This document shows, piece by piece, positions 7,617 through 13,540 of a stretch of DNA of 13,540 bases (within the stretch, counting starts at the first letter, position 1; every line of letters starts with the position of its first letter). The position numbers and the translations under genes were made by a program. Location of the stretch: contig CAMPIU010000034.1 of assembly GCA_946886545.1 (NCBI GenBank), positions 1 to 13,540 on the forward strand, given 5' to 3'. Source of the stretch: an uncultured Flavobacteriales bacterium (GTDB lineage: Bacteria; Bacteroidota; Bacteroidia; Flavobacteriales; Crocinitomicaceae). The notes beneath the pieces are model-generated. The model searched no databases, was not told the origin of the DNA, and saw only the letters and a program-made list of their open reading frames with translations.

Positions 7617-8648
7617 CTAATCACAAATTGTTCCTTTATGGTCGGAATGCTGATACAAATTATCCAATTCCTGCAGTTCTTTCAGGAGTTCTGCAGAGGG
7701 AGGCTTGTTTGTTAATTTTGCTAAATCCGGCTGACCGGCATCCACCCAGGCAGTGTACCAAATGGAACCTACAGCTATAATTGCCTGGCGCATACGCCGT
7801 TCCACCATTCCGTTCATACGCTTTTGGTATTCGTCACAAAAAGCCTTGGAATAGGTTTGGATCACTGCATTCCCGCGAGTTTCATAGGTGTATTTCTGAT
7901 CACTTGGAAATTCGGCAGTGAGTTCTTTTTCGATGGTTAGTACCGAATCTACGGCAGCATTGGATGCTTTGACGGCCTCCCAGGCAAAATCCAGTACATT
8001 GGGAACGTATTTTCCTTTTCCTACAAAATAGTCGTATTCTTCCGAATTGAGTTCTACAATGCGGCTCTCCCACAAGCCATGAATTCCGCGTTGACCGGTC
8101 AACTGACCATTGTAATTCTCAGTAGTGTGTAATGGAACGTGTGCATCACCGATATAATGACCGATTTCTGCGGCATTTTTCAAAATCAGGTCGATGTTTT
8201 TCGATTCAAAAGCTTTTTGAAGGCGGTTTTTCATCACCAGGATATGCCAGGGAACTATCCCGTAGGCTTGCAGAGTGTCTTCCGTGAATTTGGCAACTGC
8301 TTCATTCCATTTCTTGGGAACAACTTCAAAAGGATCCTGTCCGTTTACTGCGTAATGATCAATATCAATGTAATGCCGCTGGGCTTCACCGTCCACACCA
8401 TAGCGTCTTTTATCCGGATCAACGGCATGCTCAGTGATGAATTCAATGTTTTCCTTGAAGAACCCAAACATTTCCGGTGGCAGAGTAAAAGTTGCCACAC
8501 GATTGATGCGTTTGTGACCAAAGAAGCCCCAAAGATTGGAATGTACCAGCGTATTGTAGGGAAGCGGAGAAGTGTTTCCTAAACCCGAAACGAGTAAGGA
8601 AAGCAGCAGAATAATGTTAGTTCTCCGAAATGTTGACCAGTTTGCCAT
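7617..8648 (-). CDS. Exported zinc-dependent S1/P1 nuclease or phospholipase C-like enzyme
   Basis: The 343-residue protein has an N-terminal signal (hydrophobic 11-22) and then a domain of the S1/P1 nuclease / zinc-dependent phospholipase C fold. Likely metal ligands are Trp40 with His45 (NLWGFFGH), Asp95, Asp97 and His98 (HYIDIDHY), His135 (VPWH), His164 and Asp168 (GHYIGD), His170/His174 (AHVPLH) and His190/Glu194 (GIHGLWES). In this fold the Trp beginning the mature domain helps bind a zinc; here it lies ~15-20 residues after the predicted cleavage site. Three zinc ions and cleavage of phosphodiester bonds are expected from the family; whether the substrate is nucleic acid or lipid cannot be told. 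It acts in the periplasm or outside. Its start overlaps the end of the comB-like gene by 32 bp, so the two are probably co-translated; the next Met (60) would lose the signal and first ligands. Confidence 0.85.
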   Translation of the reverse strand: MANWSTFRRTNIILLLSLLVSGLGNTSPLPYNTLVHSNLWGFFGHKRINRVATFTLPPEMFGFFKENIEFITEHAVDPDKRRYGVDGEAQRHYIDIDHYAVNGQDPFEVVPKKWNEAVAKFTEDTLQAYGIVPWHILVMKNRLQKAFESKNIDLILKNAAEIGHYIGDAHVPLHTTENYNGQLTGQRGIHGLWESRIVELNSEEYDYFVGKGKYVPNVLDFAWEAVKASNAAVDSVLTIEKELTAEFPSDQKYTYETRGNAVIQTYSKAFCDEYQKRMNGMVERRMRQAIIAVGSIWYTAWVDAGQPDLAKLTNKPPSAELLKELQELDNLYQHSDHKGTICD

Positions 8649-9345
8649 TTCTTAAAATTGGAATCACGTCTGTCTGATTTGGTGTCAAACAATACTTGAT
8701 GTCTTCATTCAAATTTAAGTTTTTTAATCGTCTTCTGTGCGAACTTGACTTTAAAAATCCGAGATAATTGTCTTTCGCTGAAAGATATAAGTATTTTGCG
8801 GCAATGGAAGAATCTTCCACCGAAGTGAAATTTCCGGTATTGATCAGGTGCTCACAAATAGCTCCGGCACAGATTGTATCTTCCAAGTTGAATTTATCCT
8901 GCCAGCCCGAACACAAACATAAAATATTCTTGTCTTGTTTTTCCAGCCAGGCATTTAAGTAGTTCAGGTTTAAGAAAGAACCCACCACCACAATGTCAGC
9001 ATCTTTTGCCACATCCAGTGATTTGGTTCCGTTTGTAGTAGTTAAAACTACATCCTGGCCCTTGAATTCTTCTTTCATGTAAGAGAAAGGTGAATTTCCA
9101 AAGTCGAATCCTTCTACGATCTGACCTTTTCGTTCGGCACCTGCCAGAAAACCTTTTTGTTTGTATTCCCAAGCTTCTTCCACCGTAGGAACAGGAATGA
9201 TGGACGCAATTCCATTGTCGAATGCAGCACAAATAGCAGAAGTTGCTCTGAGTACATCGATTACCACCACAATATCAAATTCTCCCTTAAAATAAGCATA
9301 CTCACCGGGAGTATAGCAAACCTCGACTAGTTTTCTTGTATCCAT
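8617..9345 (-). CDS. comB: 2-phosphosulfolactate phosphatase family protein (ComB-like)
   Basis: ComB removes phosphate from 2-phosphosulfolactate to give sulfolactate, a step of coenzyme M synthesis in methanogens. This 242-residue cytoplasmic protein keeps the family blocks: IDVLRATS (29-36), AGAERKG (68-74), GFDFGNSP (79-86), TTTNGT (102-107), CSGW (145-148) and LEDTICAGA (154-162). Length is typical. Many non-methanogenic bacteria carry a homologue whose role is not established. No comA or other coenzyme M gene is in view. It is the first gene of a likely operon with the nuclease-like enzyme (32-bp overlap) and slyD. A TACCTTCG box lies 8 bp before the ATG. Confidence 0.9.
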   Translation of the reverse strand: MDTRKLVEVCYTPGEYAYFKGEFDIVVVIDVLRATSAICAAFDNGIASIIPVPTVEEAWEYKQKGFLAGAERKGQIVEGFDFGNSPFSYMKEEFKGQDVVLTTTNGTKSLDVAKDADIVVVGSFLNLNYLNAWLEKQDKNILCLCSGWQDKFNLEDTICAGAICEHLINTGNFTSVEDSSIAAKYLYLSAKDNYLGFLKSSSHRRRLKNLNLNEDIKYCLTPNQTDVIPILRNGKLVNISEN

Positions 9346-9353
9346 AATCTGGG

Positions 9354-9361
9354 CGAAGGTA
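9354..9361 (-). promoter_or_regulatory. Possible -7 box for the comB-nuclease-slyD unit
   Basis: The minus strand reads TACCTTCG, one base off TAnnTTTG, 8 bp before the comB ATG and just past the DUF3817 stop. No clear -33 element was found; upstream sequence lies in the coding end of the neighbouring gene. Confidence 0.35.
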
Positions 9362-9367
9362 CTAAAA

Positions 9368-9679
9368 TCAGATGGATTTCAGCGATTCCTGTGTTGGTTT
9401 GAAGATCTTGGCATCTGCAACAAAGGTCCCGAATGGTAGTAAGGAAGCCATGTAGGCCCAGAATTTGGTTTTGGCATCCCATTTTGTTTCGGTTGAAGCC
9501 CAGAATACTAAAAAAACGTATGCAATGAACAGGATTCCGTGACCCATTCCTACAATTTTATTGGGAGCAGTGATGTCCATCATGTATTTCAAAGGCATGG
9601 TGATCAAAAACGAAAGAAAGGAAAGTCCTTCCAAAAACCCAACGATGCGAAGCACACCCAAAGCAGATTTGAAGTTCAT
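9368..9679 (-). CDS. DUF3817-like small integral membrane protein
   Basis: From the Met at 9677-9679 the protein is 103 residues with three hydrophobic segments: about 6-26 (LRIVGFLEGLSFLSFLITMPL), 42-60 (MGHGILFIAYVFLVFWAST) and 71-88 (FWAYMASLLPFGTFVADAK). The features GFLEGLSF, PLKY, VGMGHGILFI and PFGTF match the DUF3817 family, which has no known function. The frame stays open 27 codons further upstream (to 9760), but that part is charged, unlike the family, and runs through an intergenic repeat (9717-9758), so the inner start is preferred. It lies 90 bp after the lipoprotein gene and 22 bp before the comB start. Confidence 0.85.
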   Translation of the reverse strand: MNFKSALGVLRIVGFLEGLSFLSFLITMPLKYMMDITAPNKIVGMGHGILFIAYVFLVFWASTETKWDAKTKFWAYMASLLPFGTFVADAKIFKPTQESLKSI

Positions 9680-9716
9680 ATTTTTTGTTTGCGAAATTAG
9701 TAATATTTGTAGTAGT

Positions 9717-9758
9717 GGACGCGACGCATCGCGTTCGTGCGCAATTAAGTCGCGTTCC
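9717..9758. repeat. GC-rich intergenic repeat with CGCGAC inverted ends
   Basis: GGACGCGAC (9717-9725) faces GTCGCGTTCC (9749-9758), an inverted pair with one bulged base. Inside, ACGCGA (9719-9724) also pairs with TCGCGT (9729-9734) around the 4-nt loop CGCA, and TCGCGTTC occurs twice directly (9729-9736, 9750-9757), so two alternative hairpins are possible. Its base composition is far more GC-rich than the surrounding gap. Confidence 0.5.
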
Positions 9759-9769
9759 AACCAAATCGT

Positions 9770-10150
9770 TTATTGTTTCTTATACGTCTTCCCATCAATT
9801 TCCATGAACCATGAACCTCCTTGTTCATAAGGCTCTGCATCTAAATTGAAGGTTCTGGGAGTTTGAGAATTCAACCGGATAATGGTTCGCTGCTGGTTGA
9901 TCTCTGCTTTTCCGGTCAGTTTCCCGGTGCAGTCGCACAGGTTTGCGCCGCAGGTATCTGCACAGTCCACCTGATAAGTTCCGTCTTTGCCGGAGAACGT
10001 TAATTCATCACCGACAAATTTTTGCATAGTCGGATTGTATTGTGTTTCACTGTACCAGGTTCCTTCAAAGTCGGGATTGTATTTTACCAATGGTTTATTG
10101 CAGGCAAGCAAGAGTAAACACACGGTAGCAAGCAGGATTGTTTTTTTCAT
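9770..10150 (-). CDS. Putative lipoprotein with a four-Cys cluster
   Basis: This 126-residue protein has a lipoprotein signal peptide: MKKT, hydrophobic 5-16, and lipobox LLAC with Cys17 as the acylated residue. The mature part starts near FEGTWYS (28-34), which resembles the opening strand of small lipocalin-like or copper-resistance-type barrels, and is beta-rich throughout. Cys63, Cys67, Cys72 and Cys74 form a CxxxCxxxxCxC cluster that could make disulfides or bind a metal. I do not recognise the family. It is anchored in the inner or outer membrane; the residue after Cys17 is Asn, not the Asp retention signal. It follows uvrB after 71 bp, a gap containing a short repeat. Confidence 0.75.
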   Translation of the reverse strand: MKKTILLATVCLLLLACNKPLVKYNPDFEGTWYSETQYNPTMQKFVGDELTFSGKDGTYQVDCADTCGANLCDCTGKLTGKAEINQQRTIIRLNSQTPRTFNLDAEPYEQGGSWFMEIDGKTYKKQ

Positions 10151-10161
10151 TTCTTTTGATT

Positions 10162-10192
10162 TTAAGACATCAGGATCTTAGGATATTAAGAC
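10162..10192. repeat. Short TTAAGAC/AGGAT direct-repeat cluster
   Basis: TTAAGAC occurs at 10162-10168 and 10186-10192, with AGGAT at 10172-10176 and 10180-10184 between them. It occupies the 71-bp gap between uvrB and the lipoprotein gene. It looks like another degenerate intergenic repeat; it also sits where a lipoprotein promoter would be. Confidence 0.35.
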
Positions 10193-10221
10193 TGAATCCA
10201 TCGTCATGGGTTTAACGCTAT

Positions 10222-12252
10222 TTATTTTTTACGGGCCTGAAGTTCAAATAACTCATCTCTCAATCTTGCGGCCTCAATGAAGTCAAGATCTTTAGCTGCT
10301 TTCTCCATTTGCTTGCGTTTTGCAACAATCGCTTTTTCCAATTCTTCCGGATCTTTGTAGTTCACCGTTGGCTCAGCTGCAAATAATCCGCTTCCCGCTT
10401 CATACGGAGTATAACTTGCTTTTTGCGCACGTGTTTCGGGATCGCCATCTGCCACTTTGGTTGATTTCAGTATCACTTCTTTGGATTTGTTCAATGCGGT
10501 AGGGACCAAGCCGTGTTCTTCGTTGTAAGCAATTTGCATAGCCCTTCTGCGTTCCGTTTCCGAAATGGTTCTTGCCATGGAATCCGTCATTTTATCTGCA
10601 TACATGATCACACGTCCGTTTACATTTCGTGCAGCACGACCAACTGTTTGGACCAGGGAACGTTCGTTTCGGAGAAAACCTTCCTTGTCAGCATCGATGA
10701 TCGCAACCAAACTGACTTCAGGAAGATCCAGACCTTCACGCAATAAGTTCACTCCGATCAATACATCAAATTCACCCAAACGCAGCTGACGCAGGATCTC
10801 AACCCGCTCAATCGTATCAATGTCCGAGTGAATGTAACGGCAGGCAATTCCCAATTTGTCCAGGTATTTTTGTAATTCCTCCGCCATTCGTTTGGTGAGG
10901 GTCGTTACCAATGTACGCTCATCTTTTTCAATCCGTACATGCATTTCCTCAATGAGGTCATCAATTTGGTTCAAGCTCGGACGAACTTCAATGATAGGAT
11001 CCAGCAAACCGGTAGGACGAATCAACTGTTCCACCACCACGCCTTCGGATTGTTCCAATTCATAGTCTGCAGGTGTAGCTGAAACGTAAACGATCTGATT
11101 GATAAGTGATTGGAACTCATCGAACATTAAAGGACGGTTGTCCATCGCTGCCTGGATGCGGAAACCATATTCCACCAGGTTGATCTTTCTTGCGCGGTCA
11201 CCACCGTACATTGCACGGATTTGAGGCATGGTTACGTGACTTTCATCTACGATCATCAGGTAATCATCCGGAAAGTAATCCAGTAAACAGAAAGGTCGTG
11301 TACCGGGTGCACGCTGATCGAAATAGCGCGAATAATTCTCAATTCCCGAACAGTAACCCAGTTCCCGCATCATTTCCATATCATAGGAAGTGCGCTCTTC
11401 CAAACGTTTCGCTTCTAGCAGTTTTCCTTCCCGTTTGAAATTATCGACCTGGATTACCATGTCTTCGCCGATCTGATCAATTGCTCTACGGGTAGTTTCG
11501 GGGCTGGAAACGAAAATGTTGGCAGGATAAATATTGATTTCCTGGAATACCTCTATTTCGGAATTGTTCTCCGGATCAATTGTCCGGATACGTTCAATTT
11601 CATCTCCCCAGAATTCAACACGCAAAGCGTAATCGGCATAAGCCAAGTGAATATCAATTGTATCTCCTTTTACACGGAAAGTTCCGCGTTTGAACTCTGC
11701 TTCCGTTCTGGAATAGAGGTTCTCAACAAGGCGAAGCAAAAATTTGTTTCTTGGAAACAACTGTCCGATCCGTATCGGGATAATTGAATTTGCAAACTCA
11801 TTCGGATTTCCAATACCGTAAATACAACTCACAGATGCAATAACGATCACGTCCCTTCGTCCTGAAAGCAGGGCAGATGTGGCCGAAAGTCTCAGCTTTT
11901 CAATTTCATCGTTGATCTGCAGATCTTTTTCGATGTAAGTGTCAGTTACCGGTAAATACGCTTCCGGTTGGTAGTAATCGTAATAACTTACGAAATATTC
12001 CACAGCATTATTCGGGAAAAATTGCTTGAATTCTCCATAAAGCTGTGCTGCAAGTGTTTTGTTATGCGATAAGATCAAGGTAGGTTTTTCCACCTGCTGG
12101 ATCACATTGGCCATGGTGAAAGTTTTCCCGCTGCCGGTAACTCCCAGCAAGGTTTGGGCAAAGTGTCCTTCGCGAATTCCGCTAACCAATTGTTCAATTG
12201 CAACGGGCTGATCACCGGTTGGTTTAAATTCTGAAGTGAGTTGGAAATCCAT
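10222..12252 (-). CDS. uvrB: UvrABC excinuclease subunit B
   Basis: UvrB is the damage-verification helicase of nucleotide excision repair: loaded by UvrA, it opens DNA at lesions and recruits UvrC for incision. The 676-residue protein is full length. It starts with the family-typical FKPTGDQPVAI (9-19). Walker A is GVTGSGKT (37-44). The beta-hairpin region with YYDYYQPEAYLP is at 90-101. The DEAD-like box is DESH (336-339), SATP is at 391-394, LLREGLDLPE at 503-512 and motif VI QTVGRAAR at 535-542. The C-terminal UVR motif that binds UvrC spans about 636-671. All key residues are intact. A perfect TATATTTG box ends 5 bp before the ATG. It is divergent from the TerC-family gene (212-bp gap). 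Confidence 0.98.
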   Translation of the reverse strand: MDFQLTSEFKPTGDQPVAIEQLVSGIREGHFAQTLLGVTGSGKTFTMANVIQQVEKPTLILSHNKTLAAQLYGEFKQFFPNNAVEYFVSYYDYYQPEAYLPVTDTYIEKDLQINDEIEKLRLSATSALLSGRRDVIVIASVSCIYGIGNPNEFANSIIPIRIGQLFPRNKFLLRLVENLYSRTEAEFKRGTFRVKGDTIDIHLAYADYALRVEFWGDEIERIRTIDPENNSEIEVFQEINIYPANIFVSSPETTRRAIDQIGEDMVIQVDNFKREGKLLEAKRLEERTSYDMEMMRELGYCSGIENYSRYFDQRAPGTRPFCLLDYFPDDYLMIVDESHVTMPQIRAMYGGDRARKINLVEYGFRIQAAMDNRPLMFDEFQSLINQIVYVSATPADYELEQSEGVVVEQLIRPTGLLDPIIEVRPSLNQIDDLIEEMHVRIEKDERTLVTTLTKRMAEELQKYLDKLGIACRYIHSDIDTIERVEILRQLRLGEFDVLIGVNLLREGLDLPEVSLVAIIDADKEGFLRNERSLVQTVGRAARNVNGRVIMYADKMTDSMARTISETERRRAMQIAYNEEHGLVPTALNKSKEVILKSTKVADGDPETRAQKASYTPYEAGSGLFAAEPTVNYKDPEELEKAIVAKRKQMEKAAKDLDFIEAARLRDELFELQARKK

Positions 12253-12257
12253 AATAA

Positions 12258-12265
12258 CAAATATA
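12258..12265 (-). promoter_or_regulatory. -7 promoter box for uvrB
   Basis: The minus strand reads TATATTTG, a perfect match to the Bacteroidota TAnnTTTG consensus, with only 5 bp before the uvrB ATG (12250-12252). If used, the transcript would begin at or within a few bases of the start codon. No -33 TTTG is seen at the usual distance, so activity is unproven. No LexA-type operator was recognised. Confidence 0.4.
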
Positions 12266-12300
12266 GCGAATTACGAATTCCTAATTACGCATTCCGAATG
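12266..12300. repeat. Intergenic AATTACGAAT-type repeat, copy 3 (double)
   Basis: AATTACGAAT at 12269-12278 is exact to copies 1 and 2. A second unit at 12283-12299 matches 4204-4220 at 15 of 17 bases. The stretch lies directly upstream of the uvrB promoter box in the divergent gap. Confidence 0.5.
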
Positions 12301-12364
12301 TTGAATTGCTTGTAAATTGTTAAGAATTCAAGAATTTTAGAGGTAATAAAAAAACATTTTTCAG

Positions 12365-12395
12365 TCTTGACTCCAAAAGTCTTGACTCTTGACTC
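12365..12395. repeat. Three copies of TCTTGACTC upstream of the TerC-family gene
   Basis: The 9-mer TCTTGACTC occurs at 12365-12373, 12380-12388 and 12387-12395, the last two overlapping by two bases. It stands 20-50 bp upstream of the TATCTTTG box. It may be an intergenic repeat or, less likely, a regulator binding array. Confidence 0.5.
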
Positions 12396-12415
12396 CCTAG
12401 CTTTTCAATTAATCC

Positions 12416-12423
12416 TATCTTTG
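12416..12423 (+). promoter_or_regulatory. -7 promoter box for the TerC-family gene
   Basis: TATCTTTG is a perfect match to TAnnTTTG, 41 bp upstream of the ATG at 12465. A TTGAC at 12389-12393 belongs to the repeat cluster and is 22 bp upstream of the box, slightly long for a -33 element. The leader of roughly 35 nt shows no structured manganese (yybP-ykoY) riboswitch, which some TerC-family genes have. Confidence 0.55.
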
Positions 12424-12464
12424 CATTTCGTCCGAAAATAGAAATTAAGATTACCCAAAGTCCC

Positions 12465-13223
12465 ATGATGAAACAATTCAATGAGTTCGCTGCACTAATG
12501 ACAGAGCATCCGGTCAATGCTATTTTATTGATTTTGGGGATATTATTGCTTGAAATTATCTTGTCATTCGACAATGCGGCGGTGCTTGCAACCATGGTGA
12601 AAGACCTTCCGAAAGAACAGCAGGCAAAAGCTTTGAAATACGGAATTTTAGGAGCATATATATTCCGTGGACTTGCTTTGATCCTGGTGGAATCGATCTT
12701 AAGCATCTGGTGGTTTAAACCGATTGGTGGCGCCTACCTGATCTACATGGCAATAAAGCATTTCACAGCGAAAAGTGTTCAGCACGAAATCGATGATGAG
12801 GTAGCGGAAACCAAGAGGAGTTTTATCTATCGCGGAACTGTTGGAGTGATCGGAGTTTTTTGGTCGACGGTTTTAGCTGTTGAGTTTATGGATATCGTCT
12901 TTTCAATTGACAATATCTTTGCAGTTGTTGCCTATTCCAATAACATCATTTTAATTTGTATCGGGGTATTTATTGGAATTTTAGCTATGCGGTATGTGGC
13001 GAAGTATTTCGTTGTTTTGATGGAGAAATATCCGTTTTTGGAAAACTCAGCTTTTCTGGTGATTGGAATTTTGGGAATTAAATTGTGTTTGGCCTTACTG
13101 GTTCATTTGGTTCCTTCAACAAAATGGATCGAATCGGAACAGTTTGATTTGTTCATATCCGGTTTAACTCTTGCGATCTTTGTCGTTCCGATCATTTTCT
13201 TCCGCTCAAAGAAAAACAAGTAA
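12465..13223 (+). CDS. TerC family integral membrane protein
   Basis: This 252-residue inner-membrane protein has about seven hydrophobic segments (roughly 16-36, 58-79, 84-98, 124-144, 152-178, 195-215, 227-246). The family signature occurs twice: LEIILSFDNAAV (29-40) with Glu30, Asp36 and Asn37, and VEFMDIVFSIDNIFAV (139-154) with Glu140, Asp143, Asp149 and Asn150. These acidic pairs in membrane segments are thought to bind metal ions; relatives export manganese (Alx, MntP-like function) or are linked to tellurium resistance and to metalation of secreted proteins. The substrate here is unknown. The loop 103-118 is acidic. There are two Met at the start (12465 and 12468); the first is taken. 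It is transcribed away from uvrB. The ORF is complete and intact. Confidence 0.88.
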   Translation: MMKQFNEFAALMTEHPVNAILLILGILLLEIILSFDNAAVLATMVKDLPKEQQAKALKYGILGAYIFRGLALILVESILSIWWFKPIGGAYLIYMAIKHFTAKSVQHEIDDEVAETKRSFIYRGTVGVIGVFWSTVLAVEFMDIVFSIDNIFAVVAYSNNIILICIGVFIGILAMRYVAKYFVVLMEKYPFLENSAFLVIGILGIKLCLALLVHLVPSTKWIESEQFDLFISGLTLAIFVVPIIFFRSKKNK

Positions 13224-13235
13224 TGGCTTGGTTAG

Positions 13236-13273
13236 TTTAACCACATAGGAAGAGCATAGGGCACATAGATAGG
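13236..13273. repeat. CACATAGG-type repeat upstream of the GxxExxY gene
   Basis: After TTTAAC, three imperfect ~10-bp units follow: CACATAGGAA (13242-13251), GAGCATAGGG (13252-13261) and CACATAGATAGG (13262-13273). The design resembles the CACGGAGGAA/CACAGAGGAA units on the minus strand at 2095-2121. Between here and 13320 the sequence is AT-rich and I see no further feature. Confidence 0.45.
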
Positions 13274-13320
13274 TGTGTCATTAATTTTTGATTAATTAGA
13301 GAATCATTATTCTTAACAAT

Positions 13321-13540
13321 ATAACAAAATCTTATTTAGACCAATTGACTTACGATATAATCGGAGTTGCTATAGAGGTTCATAATCAATTGGGACTTGG
13401 TCTGCTGGAAAGTATGTATCAAGAATGCATGAAGATCGAATTGAATAATAGAAATATTCCATTAAGACAGAAATGACTGTTCCTGTGCATTACGATGGAG
13501 AGCAACTGGAAACAGTATTACGATGTGATTTATATGTGGC
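13321..13540 (+). pseudogene. GxxExxY family protein gene, frameshifted and lacking ATG (partial)
   Basis: Translation from 13321 reads [20 protein letters not shown], then [20 protein letters not shown], which fits the start of GxxExxY proteins (PD-(D/E)XK-like fold, function not established) with the naming motif GLLESMY. The frame ends at a TGA (13474-13476). The family continues in another frame: from 13464 it reads [20 protein letters not shown] and then CDLYV to the window end, matching the usual 'EVPVPVxYxG...xRxDLLV' region. This is a -1 shift near 13459-13466, as if one base were missing. Where the family has its initial Met there is ATA (13321), and no in-frame ATG lies between the upstream TAG (13297-13299) and the motif. 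The gene is thus probably dead, unless it starts at a rare codon or the sequence has an error. It runs off the right edge. Confidence 0.75.

Noticed and set aside
8139..8582. 147-residue + strand open frame
   Set aside because: It is antisense to the metal-ligand region of the nuclease-like gene, whose conserved residues explain the sequence.
9680..9760. N-terminal extension of the DUF3817-like protein
   Set aside because: The added 27 residues are charged, unlike the family's membrane start, and are encoded by an intergenic repeat.
12424..12464. Possible manganese riboswitch before the TerC-family gene
   Set aside because: The leader after the promoter box is only about 35-40 nt and shows no stem structure of that class.
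12320..12706. 128-residue minus-strand open frame between uvrB and the TerC-family gene
   Set aside because: It reads through the TCTTGACTC repeats, the promoter box and the antisense of the TerC-family coding start.
1..13540. CRISPR array, tRNA, rRNA, insertion sequence or defence island
   Set aside because: No regularly spaced repeats, RNA gene signatures, transposase or defence genes were found on either strand.

Overview
The window looks like a chromosomal segment of a Bacteroidota bacterium, most likely of the Flavobacteriia type. Four things point that way. Start codons lack clear Shine-Dalgarno sequences. TAnnTTTG-type -7 promoter boxes lie just upstream of several genes. Secreted PorT-like beta-barrel proteins are present. 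The short intergenic gaps are filled with degenerate, word-like repeats. No rRNA, tRNA, CRISPR array, insertion sequence or phage gene was seen, and no gap between genes exceeds about 300 bp.

Layout: a + strand partial gene (1-135, C-terminus of a small membrane protein) converges on a long block of minus-strand genes. Read in their own direction (right to left), these form five likely units. (1) uvrB (10222-12252), a Cys-rich lipoprotein (9770-10150) and a DUF3817-like membrane protein (9368-9679). (2) comB-like phosphatase (8617-9345), an overlapping S1/P1-nuclease or phospholipase-C-like exported enzyme (7617-8648) and slyD-like FKBP (7067-7573), closed by a clear hairpin terminator (7033-7061). 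(3) A one-domain beta-barrel protein (6314-7000), a two-domain fused barrel protein (4921-6294) and an alpha/beta hydrolase (4229-4903), separated by only 17-19 bp. (4) An ABC exporter pair resembling NatA/NatB (3333-4109 and 2146-3336) with an ATGA overlap. (5) A UPF1/IGHMBP2-like SF1 helicase (200-1978). Divergent from uvrB on the + strand is a TerC-family membrane protein (12465-13223), followed by a broken GxxExxY-family gene that runs off the window.

Most genes are well-known families: DNA repair, protein folding, export and envelope. I see no convincing undescribed defence or mobile system. The most unusual content is: three related barrel domains in two adjacent genes, one an in-frame fusion of two; a GxxExxY gene that appears to have lost its ATG and to carry a -1 frameshift; a methanogen-type ComB homologue overlapping a secreted nuclease-like gene; a uvrB start only 5 bp after a perfect TATATTTG box; and at least five kinds of short intergenic repeat, one present in three places with exact or near-exact cores.
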